Below, one piece after another: positions 61,294 to 64,000 of a stretch of DNA of 64,000 nucleotides. Where the stretch lies: assembly GCF_036017035.1 (NCBI RefSeq), contig NZ_JAYXHS010000004.1, forward strand, positions 372,001-436,000, written 5' to 3'. The translations under genes and the position numbers were made by a program. The stretch is from Viridibacterium silvisoli (GTDB lineage: Bacteria > Pseudomonadota > Gammaproteobacteria > Burkholderiales > Rhodocyclaceae). Every line of letters begins with the position of its first letter. Within the stretch, counting starts at the first letter, position 1. The notes under the pieces were generated by a model, which worked only from the letters and a program-made list of their open reading frames with translations, had not been told where the DNA came from and searched no databases.

Positions 61294-63878
61294 TCTGCTG
61301 CGCCCTCGTCAGAACCCTCCGCATCGCCTTCAGTCACGTCTTCATCGCTCTCGACGATCTTCTCGATGCTCGACAGTTTGGCACCGTCGTCGAGATTGAT
61401 CAGCGTGACACCTTGCGTCGAACGACCCAGTTCGCGGATGTCCTTCACCGGGGTGCGGATCAGCACGCCGTTGTCCGCAATCAGCATGACGTGGTCGGTC
61501 GGATCGACCAGCACGGCGGCAACAAGCTTGCCGTTACGCTCGGACGACTGGATCGCGATCATGCCCTTGGTGCCGCGGCCATGCAGGGTGTATTCGCCGA
61601 TATTGGTGCGCTTGCCGTAGCCGTTTTCGGTGGCCGTCAGCACGCTCTGCGTCTCGCCGTGCGCGACCAGCATGGACAGTACGCGCTGACCTTCTTCCAG
61701 CATCATGCCGCGCACGCCGCGAGCGGTACGCCCCATCGGGCGCACATCATTTTCGCTGAAACGCACGGCCTTGCCGGCTTCGGAGAACAGCATGACGTTG
61801 CAATCGCCGTCAGTGATCGCAACACCAATCAGGAAGTCACCATCGTCGAGGCCCACGGCGATGATGCCGGCCTTGCGCGGGTTGGCGAAGTCGGTCAGCG
61901 GCGTCTTCTTCACGGTGCCCTGAGCGGTCGCCATGAAGATGAAGTGGCCTTCGTCGAATTCCTTGACTGGCAACACGGCCGTGATCTTCTCGCCTTCGAT
62001 GAGCGGGAAGAGATTGACGATCGGCTTACCGCGCGCATTGCGATTGCCTTCCGGCACTTCATAGACCTTGAGCCAGTACAGACGGCCGCGGTTGGAGAAG
62101 CACAGGATGTAATCGTGCGTATTCGCGACGAAGAGCTGGTCGATCCAGTCGTCTTCCTTCGTTGCCGCGGCCTGCTTGCCGCGCCCGCCGCGCTTCTGCG
62201 CGCGATAGTCAGCGAGTGGTTGGCGTTTGAAGTAGCCGGTGTGCGACAAGGTCACGACCATGTCTTCCGGCGTGATCAGATCTTCAATATTGATGTCGGA
62301 CGTACCGAGCACGATCTCCGACTTGCGCGGATCGCCGAACTGCTCGCGGATCGCGCGCAGCTCATCGGAAATGATCTGCGTGATACGCGCAGGCTTTGCA
62401 AGGATGTCGAGCAGGTCGGCAATGATGTCCATCACCTCCTTGTACTCGCCGACGATCTTGTCCTGCTCCATATTGGTCAGGCGCTGCAGCTGCATTTCCA
62501 GAATGCGCTGCGCCTGCACTTCGGAGAGGCGATAGCCCTGCGCCGAGAGGCCGAACTCTTCGCCGAGACCGTCAGGCCGGTATTCGGCCACCATCGCACG
62601 CGACAGCATTTCCTCGACCAGCGGCGAGCGCCATTCACGACCCATCAATTCCTGCTTGGCGATTGCCGGCGTGGCAGCAGCCTTGATCAGGGCGATGATC
62701 TCATCGACGTTGGACAGCGCAACGGCCAGACCTTCGAGGATGTGGCCACGCTCACGCGCCTTGCGCAGCTCGAACACGGTGCGACGCGTGACGACTTCGC
62801 GGCGGTGCGCGAGGAAGCATTCCAGCATCTGCTTCAGGTTCAGCAGGCGCGGCTTGCCGTCGACCAGCGCCACCATGTTCATGCCGAAGCTGTCCTGCAT
62901 CTGCGTCTGCTTGAACAGGTTGTTCAGCACGACCTCAGGCATTTCACCGCGCTTGAGTTCGATGACGACACGCATGCCCGACTTGTCCGACTCGTCGCGC
63001 AAATCGGAAATACCTTCGATCTTCTTCTCGCCCACCAGCTCGGCAATCTTCTCGAGCAGGGTGCGCTTGTTAACTTGATAGGGCAGCTCGTCGATGATGA
63101 TCGCCTGCCTGTCGTTGCTCTTGGCGATGTCTTCGAAGTGCGTGCGCGAACGCATGATCACGCGGCCACGGCCGGTGCGGTAGCCGTCATGTACGCCCGA
63201 CAGGCCGTAGATCAGGCCCGCGGTCGGGAAGTCCGGCGCCGGCACGATTTTGATGAGCTCTTCGATATCCGTATCCGGGGCGCCCAGCAGCGTCAGACAA
63301 GCCTCGATGACTTCAGACAGGTTGTGAGGCGGGATATTGGTCGCCATACCCACGGCAATACCCGAGCTGCCGTTGATGAGCAGGTTTGGCACGCGGGTGG
63401 GCAGTACGGTCGGCTCGAGCTCCTTGCCGTCGTAGTTAGGCTGGAAGTCGACCGTTTCCTTCTCGATGTCGGCCAGCAGATCGGCCGAAATCTTGTCCAG
63501 ACGGCACTCCGTGTAACGCATTGCAGCCGCGTTGTCGCCGTCGATGGAGCCGAAGTTGCCCTGACCGTCGATGAGGGTGTAACGCAGCGAGAAGTCCTGC
63601 GCCATCCGCACCAGGGTGTCGTAGATGGCCGAGTCGCCGTGCGGGTGGTACTTACCCATCACATCACCGACCACGCGCGCGCATTTCACATAGGCTCGGT
63701 TCCAGGCGAAATTGGATTCATGCATGGCGTACAGGACGCGACGATGGACCGGCTTCAGACCATCACGAACATCTGGCAGCGCCCGACCGACGATCACGCT
63801 CATGGCGTAATCGAGGTACGAAGTGCGCATCTCTTCCTCAAGACTTATCGGAAGTGTTTCCTTGGCGAATGAATTCAT
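61290..63878 (-). CDS. gyrA: DNA gyrase, subunit A
   Basis: Type II topoisomerase breakage-reunion subunit. 862 residues: catalytic tyrosine in AAMRYTECRL (about 122), quinolone-resistance region HGDSAIYDTLVRMAQ with Ser83 and Asp87 equivalents unaltered (sensitive type), coiled coil, GyrA box QKRGGRGK and six-blade C-terminal domain, ending in an acidic tail. ATG 63878 (MNSFAKETLPISLEEEM) is the family start; the frame runs on to 63941 without likeness. First gene of the serC-pheA-hisC-tyrA-aroA cluster, with short overlaps that suggest one transcript. Confidence 0.97.
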   Translation of the reverse strand: MNSFAKETLPISLEEEMRTSYLDYAMSVIVGRALPDVRDGLKPVHRRVLYAMHESNFAWNRAYVKCARVVGDVMGKYHPHGDSAIYDTLVRMAQDFSLRYTLIDGQGNFGSIDGDNAAAMRYTECRLDKISADLLADIEKETVDFQPNYDGKELEPTVLPTRVPNLLINGSSGIAVGMATNIPPHNLSEVIEACLTLLGAPDTDIEELIKIVPAPDFPTAGLIYGLSGVHDGYRTGRGRVIMRSRTHFEDIAKSNDRQAIIIDELPYQVNKRTLLEKIAELVGEKKIEGISDLRDESDKSGMRVVIELKRGEMPEVVLNNLFKQTQMQDSFGMNMVALVDGKPRLLNLKQMLECFLAHRREVVTRRTVFELRKARERGHILEGLAVALSNVDEIIALIKAAATPAIAKQELMGREWRSPLVEEMLSRAMVAEYRPDGLGEEFGLSAQGYRLSEVQAQRILEMQLQRLTNMEQDKIVGEYKEVMDIIADLLDILAKPARITQIISDELRAIREQFGDPRKSEIVLGTSDINIEDLITPEDMVVTLSHTGYFKRQPLADYRAQKRGGRGKQAAATKEDDWIDQLFVANTHDYILCFSNRGRLYWLKVYEVPEGNRNARGKPIVNLFPLIEGEKITAVLPVKEFDEGHFIFMATAQGTVKKTPLTDFANPRKAGIIAVGLDDGDFLIGVAITDGDCNVMLFSEAGKAVRFSENDVRPMGRTARGVRGMMLEEGQRVLSMLVAHGETQSVLTATENGYGKRTNIGEYTLHGRGTKGMIAIQSSERNGKLVAAVLVDPTDHVMLIADNGVLIRTPVKDIRELGRSTQGVTLINLDDGAKLSSIEKIVESDEDVTEGDAEGSDEGAAE

Positions 63879-63984
63879 GTGGCACGGGTATCGTAGTATT
63901 CGGGCTGCGCAAGACCGGACAGCGCAGAAGGAACCTTTCACCCCCTCAAGAAGGAAGGGACGAAACAGGCCGGTAAAGCGCGCA

Positions 63985-63990
63985 ATTGTA
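63985..63990 (-). promoter_or_regulatory. probable gyrA promoter -10 element
   Basis: TACAAT on the - strand, 106 bases before the gyrA start; a -35 would lie just outside the window, so this cannot be completed here. Confidence 0.45.
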
Positions 63991-64000
63991 ACATGCCGCA

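Noticed and set aside
63600..63670. Checked the gyrA quinolone-resistance region for substitutions
   Set aside because: HGDSAIYDTLV is the usual susceptible pattern; nothing unusual.
61413..63872. 819-codon open frame on the + strand opposite gyrA
   Set aside because: Shadow of gyrA codon usage: no ribosome site, no recognisable domain, and gyrA is certain. The same reasoning removes the long antisense frames opposite rpsA, ilvB, asd, cimA and pheA/serC.

Overview
The window is about 64 kb of ordinary-looking, GC-rich chromosomal DNA, almost fully coding, with no insertion sequence, prophage, CRISPR array, rRNA or tRNA that I can see. Gene content and order point to a betaproteobacterium. 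The diagnostic blocks are leuC-leuD-leuB; asd-fimV-truA-trpF-trpB-trpA-accD-folC-dedD-cvpA-purF-metZ; and gyrA-serC-pheA-hisC-tyrA-aroA-(argS)-cmk-rpsA-ihfB-lapA-lapB-ugd-hldA-hldD. I would not name a genus from this alone; a Rhodocyclales/Neisseriales/Burkholderiales-type organism fits.

Layout. 1-2.2 kb: the end of ppsR and two small lipoprotein genes on the + strand. 2.3-5.5 kb: leuCDB (- strand), with a divergent XRE-type regulator at 5.7-6.5 kb. 6.5-8.9 kb: a soluble receptor joining a LacI-like sugar-binding fold to a chemotaxis signalling domain. 9.2-10.8 kb: cimA. 10.9-16.5 kb (+ strand): an acyl-CoA-synthetase/GNAT protein acetyltransferase, tag, a triplicated YbjQ-domain membrane protein and a hexose-6-phosphate mutarotase. 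16.6-31 kb (- strand): metZ, purF, cvpA, dedD, folC, accD, trpA, trpB, trpF, truA, fimV, asd. 31.5-38.7 kb (- strand): a small membrane protein, an M48 lipoprotein peptidase, aroC, ilvN, ilvB, fadD and a CBS protein. 38.8-45.3 kb: AddA/AddB-type recombination nuclease-helicase and the FdxA ferredoxin. 45.4-50.9 kb: comEA, hldD, hldA, ugd, lapB, lapA (envelope/LPS). 51-64 kb: ihfB, rpsA, cmk, argS and the aromatic/serine/histidinol-phosphate block up to gyrA.

How the genes work together. The window is dominated by amino-acid biosynthesis. CimA, IlvBN and LeuCDB cover isoleucine/valine/leucine; Asd and MetZ cover the aspartate-to-methionine branch; AroA, AroC, PheA, TyrA, HisC and TrpFBA cover the aromatic end; SerC supplies serine. 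AccD, FolC and PurF tie this to lipid, folate and purine synthesis. A second theme is the envelope (HldA, HldD, Ugd, LapA/LapB, FimV, CvpA, DedD).

Two RNA-level control elements stand out. (1) metZ is preceded by a good promoter, a stretch that closely matches the SAM-II (SAM-alpha) riboswitch pattern, and an intrinsic terminator ending just before the metZ Shine-Dalgarno. (2) ilvBN, which look like E. coli AHAS I, are preceded by a 33-codon, valine-rich leader peptide resembling E. coli IvbL, followed by mutually exclusive antiterminator and terminator hairpins. Other points of interest are the LacI-like/MCP fusion receptor, the triple YbjQ protein, a D60E change in TrpA, a perfect 15-bp hairpin between trpB and trpA, and argS inside the aroA-cmk block.
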